From assembly GCA_963791455.1 (NCBI GenBank), contig CAWBSM010000004.1, positions 806,001 to 870,000 of the forward strand: a stretch of 64,000 nucleotides of DNA. Reading direction: 5' to 3'. Both the position numbers and the translations under genes were made by a program. Positions 28,391 through 37,252 of the stretch are shown here, piece by piece. Numbering within the stretch: position 1 is the first letter of the stretch; each line of letters opens with the position of its first letter. Below the pieces are notes generated by a model. That model was not told where the DNA came from and ran no database searches. It saw only the letters and a list, made by a program, of their open reading frames with translations. Source of the DNA: Bog-473 sp963791455. GTDB lineage: Bacteria > Actinomycetota > Acidimicrobiia > Acidimicrobiales > RAAP-2.

Positions 28391-28413
28391 AATGGTCCGA
28401 ATGTCCTATGTAC
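28391..28413 (+). promoter_or_regulatory. Tad box, right arm, for the tadE-tadG-peptidase operon
   Basis: AATGGTC at 28391-28397, seven bases, CCTATGTAC at 28405-28413: the reverse complement of the left arm with three mismatches. The distance from CCTATG to the TTG start at 28523 equals that of the left box to the cpaB GTG (113 bases), which supports that start. Confidence 0.75.
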
Positions 28414-28522
28414 CGGCGACGACCGTCGGCCCAGAATCGGGTCGGAGTATCACAGCGACGTGCCAACGGAAAATGTCGTTGAGGAGTTGGTGCCGTCGCC
28501 CGATACAGAGGAGGGTTCCGCG

Positions 28523-29020
28523 TTGGGGCCGCGCACGTGGAGAATTCCGAAGAGAGCGAGGCGGCGGGACGAGCAAGGCGCGGAGATGGTCGAGTTCGCG
28601 TTTGTCGTTGTTCTTCTGATCGCCTTGTTGTACGGCATCGTGTCGTATGGACTCATCCTCTCGGCGCAGTCGACTGTCACTCAAGCCGCCGCCGATGGTG
28701 CCCGGGCGGGCATCGTGGCGTCGAGCACCGCCAAGGCCACCGCGGAATTGCAGGCCGGCTACGACCTGGGGTGGATGGACAAAGGCACGTGCTACGAACC
28801 TGACGTCGCGGGGAACACGGGAACACCGACCTCGACGCTCAGCTGCATCGCCACCGAAGCCCCGTGCGTCTCCAACGCAAACAACGAGTGTCTCACCGTG
28901 ACCGTCACGTACAACTACAACTCGAACCCTCTCTTCCCGGAGCTGCCGGGAATGGGCGTCATCACGCCGTCGACGATCTCGTCGACCGACGTGCTCCAGA
29001 TCTCCAACCCGAGCTCGTAG
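28523..29020 (+). CDS. tadE: TadE-like pseudopilin
   Basis: 165 residues from TTG, chosen because AGAGGAGGG (28508-28516) stands 6 bases upstream; an in-frame GTG at 28460 would add 21 residues but has no ribosome site. Cleavage site G19|AEMVEFAFVVVLL with Glu at +5, a hydrophobic helix, then an extracellular domain with cysteines near TCYEP, LSCIA, APCVS and NECLT. TadE proteins are minor pilins processed by the prepilin peptidase. It is the first gene of the plus-strand tad operon, 3 bases before tadG. Confidence 0.88.
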   Translation: MGPRTWRIPKRARRRDEQGAEMVEFAFVVVLLIALLYGIVSYGLILSAQSTVTQAAADGARAGIVASSTAKATAELQAGYDLGWMDKGTCYEPDVAGNTGTPTSTLSCIATEAPCVSNANNECLTVTVTYNYNSNPLFPELPGMGVITPSTISSTDVLQISNPSS

Positions 29021-29023
29021 CAG

Positions 29024-30610
29024 ATGCGAGCGCGGCAGCTTCTTCGGGCTCTCTCGGTACGCCGGCGCACGGACGAGCGGGGCGCGACCTTCGTCCTCAC
29101 GGCCATCTGCATGGTCGTCCTGTTGTGGGGTGGGGCCATGGGCATTGACGTGGGGTTCTCCGTCTCGGGGAGCCGCACCGCGCAGGCGATGGCCGACACG
29201 GGCGCACTCGATCTGGCCCGCTACATCAACATCGCCGACGGGGACACCCTGGCGGCGAGCCAGACCTACATGGCGGGCGAACTCGCCAATGTCATGGCAG
29301 ACAACAGTGGGAGCAACGCCAACCTCACGGTCTCGGGCTGCGTCTGGAACTCGTCGACCCAGATCTGCACGGTTCCCACCGGCGCCAACGCCGGCTGCTA
29401 CAACCAGATCCCGAAGCTCCACAATCCCTGTACTGGTGTGATCGTCACCGCGACGCAGAAGGTGCCACAGATCTTCTTCGGTGGCTCCAATTCCGTGTCA
29501 CGCTCCGCCACCGCCGCCGTCACGCCCGAGGACGGCTTCTCCATCGGGACCTATCTGGCGTCATTCGACTCGCAGCAGTCAGCTGTGCTCAACGACATCC
29601 TGAGCACGATCGGGACGACGGCCACCATCACCGCGGCGGGCTACGAGGGGCTGGACAACACCTACGTGACCGTCAACCAACTGATCACGGCGTCCGCCGG
29701 GACGCTCACCCCGTCGAACGTCTTGACGACGTCGCTGACGCCGTCCACCTGGCTGTCCTTTCTCAAGACCGCGACGTCCTCCCAACAGGCCCTTCTGAAC
29801 TGCGGGGCCTCGCCCGTCCCGTCCCCCTGCGCTGCGTATTCTGCCTTGAACTCGCTCGTCTTCAATGGATCGCCGTCGGTGGAGTTGTGTCAGCTCTTCA
29901 CCATCGACGGCGCAAACTGTTCGCCTGGGATCGTCTCGGAGCAGGGGCTGTCGGCGAACTTGGACGTGCTTCAGTTCCTCACCACGGAGGCCGAGCTGGC
30001 CAACGGGAGCAATTCGATCAACGTCCAGTCGGCGCTCGGCATCACTGGCGTGACGTCGTCAACACTCACCCTCGTCGTCGGTCAGCTGCCGCAGATCGCG
30101 TACGGACCGGTCGGCACCACGGCCTCAACTGCGCAGGTGACGGCCGATCTGAAGCTCAATGTCACGGCCGCGGGGGGAATCGTCGACATCCCGCTCTCGG
30201 CCGCACAAGGCACCGGTACCCTGAGCGCGGAGAACTGTTCCGAACAGAACAACTCGTTCGGGAACGCCATCGTGTCCGCGAGCACCACGACGGCGACCGC
30301 GAACCTCACGCTGAACGGCGCATCGGCGGGCACGCTGACGATCACGGGAGCTTCGTCCACGCCGGCGCAGTTCAACTCGACGGTCGTCCCGCCGACCGCG
30401 TCCACCCAGTCGGCGGCCACCAACCCGATGCAGGTGGGGACCACCTCGCCGACGCTCTCCTACAGCGGGCTCGGCTCCTCCCTCACCACGCTCCCCGCCC
30501 TCCTGACGGGTGTCTTTGCACCGGTGCTGCAGGCGGCGGGGGTGGCCGTCGGTGGCGCCACCGTCGCCGATCTCAACTACAACTGCGGCGCTGTCTCCAT
30601 CGTGAAATGA
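29024..30610 (+). CDS. tadG: TadG-like pilus-associated surface protein
   Basis: 528 residues. N-terminal TadG-like motif DERGATFVLTAICMVVLLWG with one membrane helix and the ALDLARYINI region, followed by a long, Ser/Thr/Ala-rich extracellular domain with few charged residues and scattered cysteine pairs. There is no von Willebrand A domain of the kind found in many TadG proteins. It probably sits at the cell surface and supports the pilus. Its stop overlaps the prepilin peptidase start (ATGA). Confidence 0.83.
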   Translation: MRARQLLRALSVRRRTDERGATFVLTAICMVVLLWGGAMGIDVGFSVSGSRTAQAMADTGALDLARYINIADGDTLAASQTYMAGELANVMADNSGSNANLTVSGCVWNSSTQICTVPTGANAGCYNQIPKLHNPCTGVIVTATQKVPQIFFGGSNSVSRSATAAVTPEDGFSIGTYLASFDSQQSAVLNDILSTIGTTATITAAGYEGLDNTYVTVNQLITASAGTLTPSNVLTTSLTPSTWLSFLKTATSSQQALLNCGASPVPSPCAAYSALNSLVFNGSPSVELCQLFTIDGANCSPGIVSEQGLSANLDVLQFLTTEAELANGSNSINVQSALGITGVTSSTLTLVVGQLPQIAYGPVGTTASTAQVTADLKLNVTAAGGIVDIPLSAAQGTGTLSAENCSEQNNSFGNAIVSASTTTATANLTLNGASAGTLTITGASSTPAQFNSTVVPPTASTQSAATNPMQVGTTSPTLSYSGLGSSLTTLPALLTGVFAPVLQAAGVAVGGATVADLNYNCGAVSIVK

Positions 30611-31302
30611 GCGCGCCGATCACGCTCCTCGGGGGTGCCGCCCTGGGCATCGCTGCCGGTTCGCTCCTGCTCCCCCTGACCAAACGTGAGCTGGCGGCTT
30701 CGGTGGCCAGGTTGGCACCGGGTGGTGACGCACCCGTCGCGTCGTCCCACCACGCGACACCCTCCTTCACCTGGGCCCACCGGGTGGCCCTGGCCGCCGC
30801 CTCGGGCCTGCTCCCCGCGTACGTACTGCACCGGGTCGGCTGGTCGATCATCGCTCTGCCCCCGCTGCTGCTCCTCGTCGGGCTCGTCCAACTCGCCTAT
30901 TGCGACCTGACCCGCCGGTTGCTGCCCAAGACGCTGGTATACGCCCTGAGCGCGGCGGTGATCGTCAGCGGTGTCGTCATCGCCGGCGTCATGCACGAGT
31001 GGGAGCGTCTCGTGGTTGCCACACTCGGCGGACTTGCCTTCTTCGCACTGTTCTTTGTCATCAACTTGATGAACCCGCGTTGGATGGCCTTCGGCGACGT
31101 GCGCCTGTCCCTCGTGGTCGGCTTCGGCCTGGCCTGGGTGAGCCCGATCGCGTTGCTCGAGGGCTTCTTTTTCGCCAACCTCCTGGCCGCCGTCGTCGGA
31201 TTCGGCCTGATCGCGGCGCACCGGGCGGAGCGCCGCTCCGCCGTGCCCTTCGGCTTCTATCTGGCGTTGGGCGCCGCGCTCGTGCTCGTCACCTGGAGTT
31301 AA
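30607..31302 (+). CDS. Prepilin peptidase (A24 family, TadV/CpaA-like)
   Basis: 231 residues, mostly membrane helices. The first catalytic aspartate is Asp100 in AYCDLTRRLLPK, the second Asp164 in AFGDVRL, where the family GxGD reads A-F-G-D. The N-terminal zinc/methyltransferase cysteine motif of PilD is absent, as is usual in TadV. It would cut the two Flp pilins and TadE after glycine. It is translationally coupled to tadG. Confidence 0.9.
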   Translation: MSAPITLLGGAALGIAAGSLLLPLTKRELAASVARLAPGGDAPVASSHHATPSFTWAHRVALAAASGLLPAYVLHRVGWSIIALPPLLLLVGLVQLAYCDLTRRLLPKTLVYALSAAVIVSGVVIAGVMHEWERLVVATLGGLAFFALFFVINLMNPRWMAFGDVRLSLVVGFGLAWVSPIALLEGFFFANLLAAVVGFGLIAAHRAERRSAVPFGFYLALGAALVLVTWS

Positions 31303-31388
31303 GCCCTCGATGGCGCGCCGCCCCGCACCGCGCGCCGCCCCACACCGCACCGCACGCCACCATCCCGCCGGCGTCGCCCGGCCCGGCG

Positions 31389-32372
31389 TCACCTGGCCGA
31401 ACGAATACGGAAGTGCCGGTTGATCTCGTTGGCGTAGCTCCGTCCCAACGAGTCGGCGTTGGCGCGTACCCACTCGCTCAGCGCGACGGAGCCCGTGGCC
31501 GGGCCGCTGGTGTCCGCGAGCCCGTCGGCCATGGCCAGGAACTCGTCACCCGTGAGAAGCACGTCGCGCAGGAAGTAGCCGAGGGCCGACGCCAGTGGCG
31601 GCACCAGCGCCCCGGGGACGCGCACGATCATGCACCGACTTTCCACGGCCTCTCGGATGAGCCGCACCAGCTCCATGAAGGTCGGTCTCTCGGGGCCTAC
31701 CGCGTCGGTGACCGTGTCGGCCCGGTCCCTTCCTGCGACGACGGCTAGCTCGGCCAGGTCGTCGACGTGGACGGCGCGGATCCGGTACTCGCCGCTGCCC
31801 CCCACCGCGAACACCGGCAGGTGGCGCAGGAGCCAGGCGATGTTGTTGAGCAGCACCCCGTCGCCCCCGAAGAGGATGGCGGGCCGCAGCACGGCGTACG
31901 GAACCCCCACTTCGGCCAGGGCGCGCTCGACCTCTGCCTTGCCGCGGAAGTAGCCGTACCGCGACGAGATGCTGGGGTGGGTGATCGACACGTGCACGAT
32001 CCGCTCGACCCCCGCGTGGCGTGCCGCATGGAACAGCGTGCGCGAATTGGTGACTGCCCGGTCGAAATCGGCTCCGCCCTGGGGGAAGCGGACCCAGTAC
32101 GTGTTGTAGAGGGTGGTGGCACCGCTGAGCGAGGCCGTCAACCCGAGCACGTCGTCGAAGTCGAGCGGGCGCACGTCCAGGCGGTGCCCGGCATTCGCGC
32201 GCTCGGGATGGCCTGTCAGCGTGCGGACCCGGCGTCCGGAGCGCTCCAGGGCACAGGCGATCGCGGCCCCCGAGTAGCTGAAGGCACCGGTCACCACGTC
32301 GAACCCGTGGGCTGGGAACTCGGCGACCCCTGCCTCCCTCTCGTCCTGCGGGACTGCGGCTGCGAGTCTCAT
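31389..32372 (-). CDS. NAD(P)-binding epimerase/NmrA-like protein
   Basis: 327 residues. Rossmann fold with VVTGAFSYSGAAIACAL (a G-x-x-x-x-G variant), HVSITHPSISSRYGYFRGKA, where Y-x3-K is represented by YFRGK, and a C-terminal region similar to complex I NDUFA9-type or NmrA-like proteins. It may be a nucleotide-sugar or quinone-related reductase, or a redox sensor. The ATG at 32372 follows GGAGGAGGAATC. It is 17 bases downstream of a TetR gene, so probably under its control. Confidence 0.8.
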   Translation of the reverse strand: MRLAAAVPQDEREAGVAEFPAHGFDVVTGAFSYSGAAIACALERSGRRVRTLTGHPERANAGHRLDVRPLDFDDVLGLTASLSGATTLYNTYWVRFPQGGADFDRAVTNSRTLFHAARHAGVERIVHVSITHPSISSRYGYFRGKAEVERALAEVGVPYAVLRPAILFGGDGVLLNNIAWLLRHLPVFAVGGSGEYRIRAVHVDDLAELAVVAGRDRADTVTDAVGPERPTFMELVRLIREAVESRCMIVRVPGALVPPLASALGYFLRDVLLTGDEFLAMADGLADTSGPATGSVALSEWVRANADSLGRSYANEINRHFRIRSAR

Positions 32373-32440
32373 GATTCCTCCTCCTGCTCCTACTCCTGCT
32401 CCTTCTCCTGCTCCTGCTCCTCCTCCTGCTCCTCCTGCGC
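32373..32440 (-). repeat. GAG/CAG-rich microsatellite-like tract at the end of tetR
   Basis: On the minus strand a run of GGAGCAGGAG-type units encodes the Glu/Gln tail of the TetR protein and continues across its stop codon (TAG at 32390-32392) to the ribosome site of the next gene. It offers several Shine-Dalgarno-like GGAG copies. Confidence 0.7.
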
Positions 32441-33085
32441 TCCTTCCTGTGCCGGCGCGACCTCGAACGTCTCGAAGAGAGCGGCGAGCTGACGGGCCCG
32501 GTCGAAGAGGGCGACGGCCGGGGCGCGATCGCCGTCGAGATGCGCCAGCAGCTCGAGACCGAGATAAAGCGCCACCACGGCGTGGGCGGCAACATCGGGC
32601 TCGACCGCAGCCGCCAACGGCGTGGCGTCCATGACGCCGCGCAACGCATCCGCCGTGAACCGCCGCCACGGCGCGATCCGTGCCGCGACCTCGCGCGCCA
32701 ACCCGGGCGTCGAGGAGGCGCCCGCGATCATCTCGGCCAGGACAGCCATGTGCCCCGCATCGAGGTCTTCCTCGAAGACGGCCGCCGCCGCGCTGATCAG
32801 ATCCCCGATACCGTCCGCCCGGTCGAGGGCCGCCCGGTAACGGACCCGCCGCGTCTCGCTCACCTCGTCCAGCGCAGCGAGCAACAGGTTGGCCACGGAG
32901 CCGAAGTGGTAGAAAACCAGCCCCTGGTTGCAGCCGGCCCGCCGGGCGATCTCCCGAGCACTCGCCCCGGCGAAGCCCTGCTCACGTAGGGCGGCAACGG
33001 CGGCCCGCACCAGGCCCTCGCGGGTCTCTCGCACTCCGGGGGATGCCGGGCGCCCGACCACCGACCTCGTTCCCGACCTGGCCAT
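32390..33085 (-). CDS. TetR-family transcriptional regulator with Glu/Gln-repeat tail
   Basis: 231 residues from the ATG at 33085, chosen for its AGGAGG ribosome site a few bases upstream (the frame itself is open to 33229). N-terminal TetR helix-turn-helix: VRAAVAALREQGFAGASARE, IARRAGCNQGLVFYHFGSVA. The ligand domain (about 80-205) is followed by a tail of Glu and Gln (QEEQEEEQEQEKEQE). It lies divergent to the PhyH-type gene with an inverted repeat at 33094-33120. Probable targets are itself, the downstream epimerase and the divergent oxygenase. Confidence 0.88.
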   Translation of the reverse strand: MARSGTRSVVGRPASPGVRETREGLVRAAVAALREQGFAGASAREIARRAGCNQGLVFYHFGSVANLLLAALDEVSETRRVRYRAALDRADGIGDLISAAAAVFEEDLDAGHMAVLAEMIAGASSTPGLAREVAARIAPWRRFTADALRGVMDATPLAAAVEPDVAAHAVVALYLGLELLAHLDGDRAPAVALFDRARQLAALFETFEVAPAQEGAQEEQEEEQEQEKEQE

Positions 33086-33093
33086 ACCCCTCC

Positions 33094-33120
33094 TAAGCAA
33101 TTGATTTAAGTGATTGCTTA
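33094..33120. promoter_or_regulatory. TetR operator candidate
   Basis: TAAGCAAT-(11 bases)-ATTGCTTA: perfect 8-base arms in an AT-rich patch that stands out from the GC-rich surroundings. The edge lies 9 bases from the tetR ATG and touches its ribosome site, as expected for autorepression. It is about 66 bases upstream of the divergent PhyH-like gene. Confidence 0.7.
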
Positions 33121-33185
33121 AACCGTAGTACCTCCCGGTCGGATCGGGCAAGGGCCGAAGAGGACCCGGCGCTAACGTCCGCCGG

Positions 33186-34073
33186 GTGTCGACCGTGCTC
33201 ACGCTCGAGTGCAAGGAGCGGTGGGACACCGACGGCTGGTGCGTGGTGCCGGGCGTGATCCCATCCGACGAGCTGGCCGCGGCCCAAGATGCGATGCACC
33301 GTTACTTCCCCACCCCCGCCGAGGTCAGCGCCGGCGCCGGCGAGGCGGGTCGGTGGCACACGTGGGATGCGCCGTGGCCGGAATTTCCGTTCCACAGCTC
33401 GCGGTTGAACGCGCTCGTCGTGCACGACAACGTCGTCGAGCTGGCCGAGGGTTTGCTCGGCTCCAGTGACCTCGTGTTGTACATGGGTCTCATCACCGCC
33501 AAGTACGCCGCCCAGCCCTCTGGCTACAACCGGCTGCTGCATGCCGACTATCCCAACCACATGTTGGTCGTACCCCGGCACGAACCCGGCTATCAGCAGG
33601 TCGAGTTCTTTGTCTACCTGACCGACGTCACACCCGAGGACGGCGCGACCCGGTTCGTCTCATGGCAGAAGACCAGGGACATCCCCGTCGAGCGGCACAC
33701 GTTGGATTATGTGGAATACGCCGAGCTCTACGACGACGCATCGGACGCGGCGGCCCCGGCCGGCTCCGTGGTGGCCTACCGCCCCGACGTGTACCACCGG
33801 TCGGTGGACTTCACCGAACCCTCCCGCTACCGGGTGATGCTTCACGTCTCGTTCCGTCATCGCGATGCCGGTTGGGGTGGCTACCAGGCCTGGCCGTTTC
33901 GCGGCTTCTCCTTCGAGCTTTCCAAGTTCGTCCAGCGGGCCACGCCGCGCCAGCTGGCGCTCCTGGGCGTCCCAGAACCGGGCCATCCGTATTGGAACGA
34001 GGCGACGCTGGCCGGCGTGCAAGGTCGCTACCCGGGGCTCGACATGGCGCCCTGGCGCGACGCATCGCGCTGA
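33186..34073 (+). CDS. Phytanoyl-CoA dioxygenase (PhyH)-family oxygenase
   Basis: 295 residues. Fe(II)/2-oxoglutarate oxygenase fold: the metal facial triad is His and Asp in LLHADYPNH and a distal His in YHRSVDFTEPSRYRVML, where the arginine would bind 2-oxoglutarate. It hydroxylates an unknown carboxylate or lipid-like substrate. It starts with GTG and is the divergent neighbour of the TetR gene. Confidence 0.87.
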   Translation: MSTVLTLECKERWDTDGWCVVPGVIPSDELAAAQDAMHRYFPTPAEVSAGAGEAGRWHTWDAPWPEFPFHSSRLNALVVHDNVVELAEGLLGSSDLVLYMGLITAKYAAQPSGYNRLLHADYPNHMLVVPRHEPGYQQVEFFVYLTDVTPEDGATRFVSWQKTRDIPVERHTLDYVEYAELYDDASDAAAPAGSVVAYRPDVYHRSVDFTEPSRYRVMLHVSFRHRDAGWGGYQAWPFRGFSFELSKFVQRATPRQLALLGVPEPGHPYWNEATLAGVQGRYPGLDMAPWRDASR

Positions 34074-34081
34074 ACGCCGCG

Positions 34082-35500
34082 TCAACCAGCGCGCAACGGT
34101 GAGCCGGGCGCCACCTTGGGCCAGGGCATGGCGCGTTCGGCCACGAGCGCCAGGTCCAGGAGCAGCTCCTCCCGGTGGTGGCCCGCCAGCACCTGCAGGC
34201 CCACCGGCAGGTCGTCGACCAGACCCACGGGGATGCTTACCGCCGGGCTGCCGTTGAGGTTGGACGGCGCGGTGAGCGCCGCATTGTTCATGATGGCGCG
34301 GGTGAAGCCGATCTCGTGGATGAGGTCGGCCCCCGGGATGGTGGAGGGCGGCGGGCCCTCGGCGGGGAACGCCACGTCGGGATGCGTCGAGCAGAAGACG
34401 AAGTCCGCCCGGTCGAAGAGGTCCGCCATCGCCTCGTTGAGCTGCCGACGGTAACGCTCGATGGAGGCCGCCCGTTCCAGGTCATAACGTTCCCGTGCCG
34501 CCTCGAGGCCGGCCCGCATCTCGCGCGAGAGTTGGCCCAGAGCCTCGGGGTAGGCGTCGCCGAGGTCGACCACGAGGGAGGGCTGGTTCGCCATGGCCCA
34601 CTGCCCGCGCAGCGGTGGGATTGTGGGCACCACGGTGACCAGCCGCAGTCCGGCCGCGGCGGCCAGGCGCGCCGCAGCAGCCACCACCAGGTCGGCCACC
34701 TCGTTCCTGACGCGGGCGATGCCCAGGTCGACCACGATGGCTGCGGTCATGCCCGACAGGTCGTAGGAGCCGAGCGCGGCCTCCCACCCGCCGACCACGG
34801 GAAGGCTCAGCGGGTCGCGTCGGTCGAAACCGTTGCAGCAGTCGAAGTAGCGCGCCGTGTCGCGCACGGATCGGCTGAGGCACCCGCGCACTGTGGTCAT
34901 GGGCTCGATCCCGGCCATGGGGCCTTTGGGGATGCGGCCGTAGGTCGCCTTCAGCCCGAAGAGCCCGCTGAAACCGGCCGGGCCTCTGATCGACCCCCCG
35001 CCGTCGCTCCCCGTCGCGATCGGGAGCAAACCCCCGGCGACGGCCGCGGCGGAACCCCCCGACGAGCCGCCGGGCGTGCGTTCCAGGTTCCAAGGATTGC
35101 GCGTCGTCCCGTGCAACTCTGTCGACGTGCAATTGATCCCGCCGAACTCCGGAGCGCTCGTCTGCGCCGCCAGGACCGCGCCCGCGGTGCGCAACCGGAA
35201 CACCGACGTGTCTTCGTGGTCCGAGACGCGGTCCTTGAAGAGCATCGAGGCCTCTGTGTACGGCCAAGCCTCGACCCGTTCCAGTTCCTTGATGCCCCAG
35301 GGAACCCCGCCGAACGGCAGCGCGACGTTGGCGCCGCGGGCCGCGTCACGGGCGCGCTCGAAGTCGGTGAAGCTGAAGGCGTTGAGCGGCGACGACTCGA
35401 TGGCGGCGATACAGCCGTCGAGTGCCTCGAGGGGGGAGAGCTCCTTGGCCCGGAGGGCGTCGACCAGGCCGCAGGCGTCTTCCAGCCAGGGCGTGCTCAT
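34082..35500 (-). CDS. Amidase (amidase-signature family)
   Basis: 472 residues. The Ser-cisSer-Lys triad is visible: Lys in PFGGVPWGIKELE, and the serines in TPGGSSGGSAAAVAGG and GSDGGGSIRGPAGFSGLFGL. It hydrolyses an amide bond; aryl amides, glutamyl-tRNA-like or carbamoyl substrates are all possible, but the lone gene and lack of gatB/C make a catabolic amidase likely. Convergent with PhyH (8 bases apart), divergent from the aldolase-like gene. Confidence 0.92.
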   Translation of the reverse strand: MSTPWLEDACGLVDALRAKELSPLEALDGCIAAIESSPLNAFSFTDFERARDAARGANVALPFGGVPWGIKELERVEAWPYTEASMLFKDRVSDHEDTSVFRLRTAGAVLAAQTSAPEFGGINCTSTELHGTTRNPWNLERTPGGSSGGSAAAVAGGLLPIATGSDGGGSIRGPAGFSGLFGLKATYGRIPKGPMAGIEPMTTVRGCLSRSVRDTARYFDCCNGFDRRDPLSLPVVGGWEAALGSYDLSGMTAAIVVDLGIARVRNEVADLVVAAAARLAAAAGLRLVTVVPTIPPLRGQWAMANQPSLVVDLGDAYPEALGQLSREMRAGLEAARERYDLERAASIERYRRQLNEAMADLFDRADFVFCSTHPDVAFPAEGPPPSTIPGADLIHEIGFTRAIMNNAALTAPSNLNGSPAVSIPVGLVDDLPVGLQVLAGHHREELLLDLALVAERAMPWPKVAPGSPLRAG

Positions 35501-35562
35501 CGGGCGGAGAGTACCCGAGCGCCCTCCTCCGCGCGCCCGGCGGGATCGCTAGCCTGCCGGCG

Positions 35563-36555
35563 GTGAAGACCTCGCAGCTCACCACGCCGGCACTCGTCGT
35601 CGACGGGCCGGCGCTCGAGGCCAACCTCCGCACCATGGCGGAGGCCCTGCCGGGGGACCGCCTGCGGCCGCACGTGAAGGCCCACAAGTGCACGGCGCTG
35701 GCGGCGCGCCAGGCTGCCCAAGGCCACGTGCGGTTCACCTGCGCCACCATCGCCGAGATGGAAGGCATGGCGCGGTCCGGCCTCGGTGAGGATCTGCTCC
35801 TGGCCAACGAGGTGGCCGACGCGACGAGGCTTGCTGCGCTCGCTCGGGCCGGGGCCCGGGTGACGGTGGCCGTCGACTCGGAGGAGACCATCGCCGCCGT
35901 CGCGAGGGCCGGTATCGGCGAGGTGCTCATCGACGTCAACGTCGGACTCCCCCGCTGTGGCTGCCGCCCCGAGGACGCCGGCCGGCTGGCTGAGCGGGCG
36001 CGCGCGGCCGGCCTGACGGTGCGCGGCGTCATGGGCTACGAAGGCCACGTCGTCGGGCTCGAGGACCGGACCCGACGCACCGAGCTGCTCGGCGTGTCCA
36101 TGTCCGAGCTGATGGCTGCCCGCGATCAGGTCGGCGGTGAGGTGATTTCTGCTGGTGGCACCGGCACCTACGACATCAACACGTGGGCCACTGAGATCCA
36201 AGCGGGCTCCTACGCGCTCATGGACACCGCGTACGCCAAGCTCGGCCTGCCGTTCCTCCAGGCGCTGACCGTGCTGTCCACGGTGATCTCGGTGGCGGAG
36301 GGATGGGTGGTTGCCGATTGCGGCCTCAAGGCGCTGGGCATGGACCACGGCAACCCGTCCGTGGAAGGGGCGGAGGTTTGGTTCTGCTCCGACGAGCACC
36401 TGACCTTCGTCCCCGAGGACAAGCTCCGGGTGGGCGACAGGATCCACGTCCTCCCGGCCCACGTGGACCCGACCGTCGCTTATCACGATCAACTGCACGT
36501 CGTCGACGGCGACCTCGTGCTCGAGCGCTGGGCCGTCGATCTGCGGGGCTGGTGA
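35563..36555 (+). CDS. D-threonine aldolase / D-serine dehydratase-like PLP enzyme
   Basis: 330 residues from a GTG at 35563. Fold III alanine-racemase-like barrel: the PLP lysine lies in LRPHVKAHKCTALA. The C-terminal metal site is PAHVDPTVAYHD, where most relatives have HCDPT, so the metal-binding cysteine is replaced by valine. It probably breaks down D-threonine/D-serine-type amino acids. The start lies 62 bases from the divergent amidase start, so the two may share a promoter region. Confidence 0.87.
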   Translation: MKTSQLTTPALVVDGPALEANLRTMAEALPGDRLRPHVKAHKCTALAARQAAQGHVRFTCATIAEMEGMARSGLGEDLLLANEVADATRLAALARAGARVTVAVDSEETIAAVARAGIGEVLIDVNVGLPRCGCRPEDAGRLAERARAAGLTVRGVMGYEGHVVGLEDRTRRTELLGVSMSELMAARDQVGGEVISAGGTGTYDINTWATEIQAGSYALMDTAYAKLGLPFLQALTVLSTVISVAEGWVVADCGLKALGMDHGNPSVEGAEVWFCSDEHLTFVPEDKLRVGDRIHVLPAHVDPTVAYHDQLHVVDGDLVLERWAVDLRGW

Positions 36556-36592
36556 AGCTGCCCGTAGGGTTGCACGAGACAAGGAGGCCGAC

Positions 36593-37243
36593 ATGGCTGA
36601 GACCACGTTCACGATCGGGTCCGCCGCCGACTGCGCTGACGGACCGTGCGGGGCGGTGATCAGGGTGGTGGTGGACCCGGTGGCTCGGGCGGTCACGCAC
36701 CTGGTGGTGGAGCCCGAGCACCGCGGCGGCCTGGGCCGCCTCGTTCCGTTGGAGCTCATCGAGGGAGGTGCGGGAAAGATCCGTCTGCGCTGCACGCTCG
36801 AGGAGTTCGACCGGCTCCCCCCGGCCGAAGAGACCGACTTTCTTCCCGGGGGCAGTGGCTACGCGGATTACGAAGCTCATGAGTCGTACTACTGGCCCTA
36901 CTACGGGCTGGCGGGCGGCGTGGCGGGCGCGGACCCCTCACTGGCCGCGGCCAGCGAGATCATGACCCGGGACACTCTGCCGCCCGGGGAGGTGGGCGTG
37001 CGGCGTGGCGAACGCGTCCACGCCACCGACGGCGAGATCGGCAAGGTCGAGGGTCTCGTGGTCGATCCCGCCGGCGGCCACGTGACCCACGTGCTCCTCC
37101 AGGAGGGGCACCTGTGGGGGCGCAAGGAGGTCGCGATACCGATCGATGCCGTCACCCGCATCGACGACGGCATCACCGTGAGCCTGACCAAGCGCCAGAT
37201 AGAGGACCTGCCGGCGGTCGACCTCGTCGGACCGAGCTCGTAA
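36593..37243 (+). CDS. Protein with two PRC-barrel-like domains
   Basis: 216 residues with two repeats of a PRC-barrel fold: residues about 5-70 (VIRVVVDPVARAVTHLVVEP) and 130-200 (RVHATDGEIGKVEGLVVDPA, GGHVTHVLLQEGHLWGRKEV), joined by a tyrosine-rich linker (ADYEAHESYYWPYYGLAGG). No membrane helix or signal. PRC barrels occur in ribosome maturation and photosystem assembly, and as stress or adaptor domains; the role here is unknown. It is 37 bases after the aldolase-like gene and could be co-transcribed. Confidence 0.82.
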   Translation: MAETTFTIGSAADCADGPCGAVIRVVVDPVARAVTHLVVEPEHRGGLGRLVPLELIEGGAGKIRLRCTLEEFDRLPPAEETDFLPGGSGYADYEAHESYYWPYYGLAGGVAGADPSLAAASEIMTRDTLPPGEVGVRRGERVHATDGEIGKVEGLVVDPAGGHVTHVLLQEGHLWGRKEVAIPIDAVTRIDDGITVSLTKRQIEDLPAVDLVGPSS

Positions 37244-37252
37244 CACGTGCCT

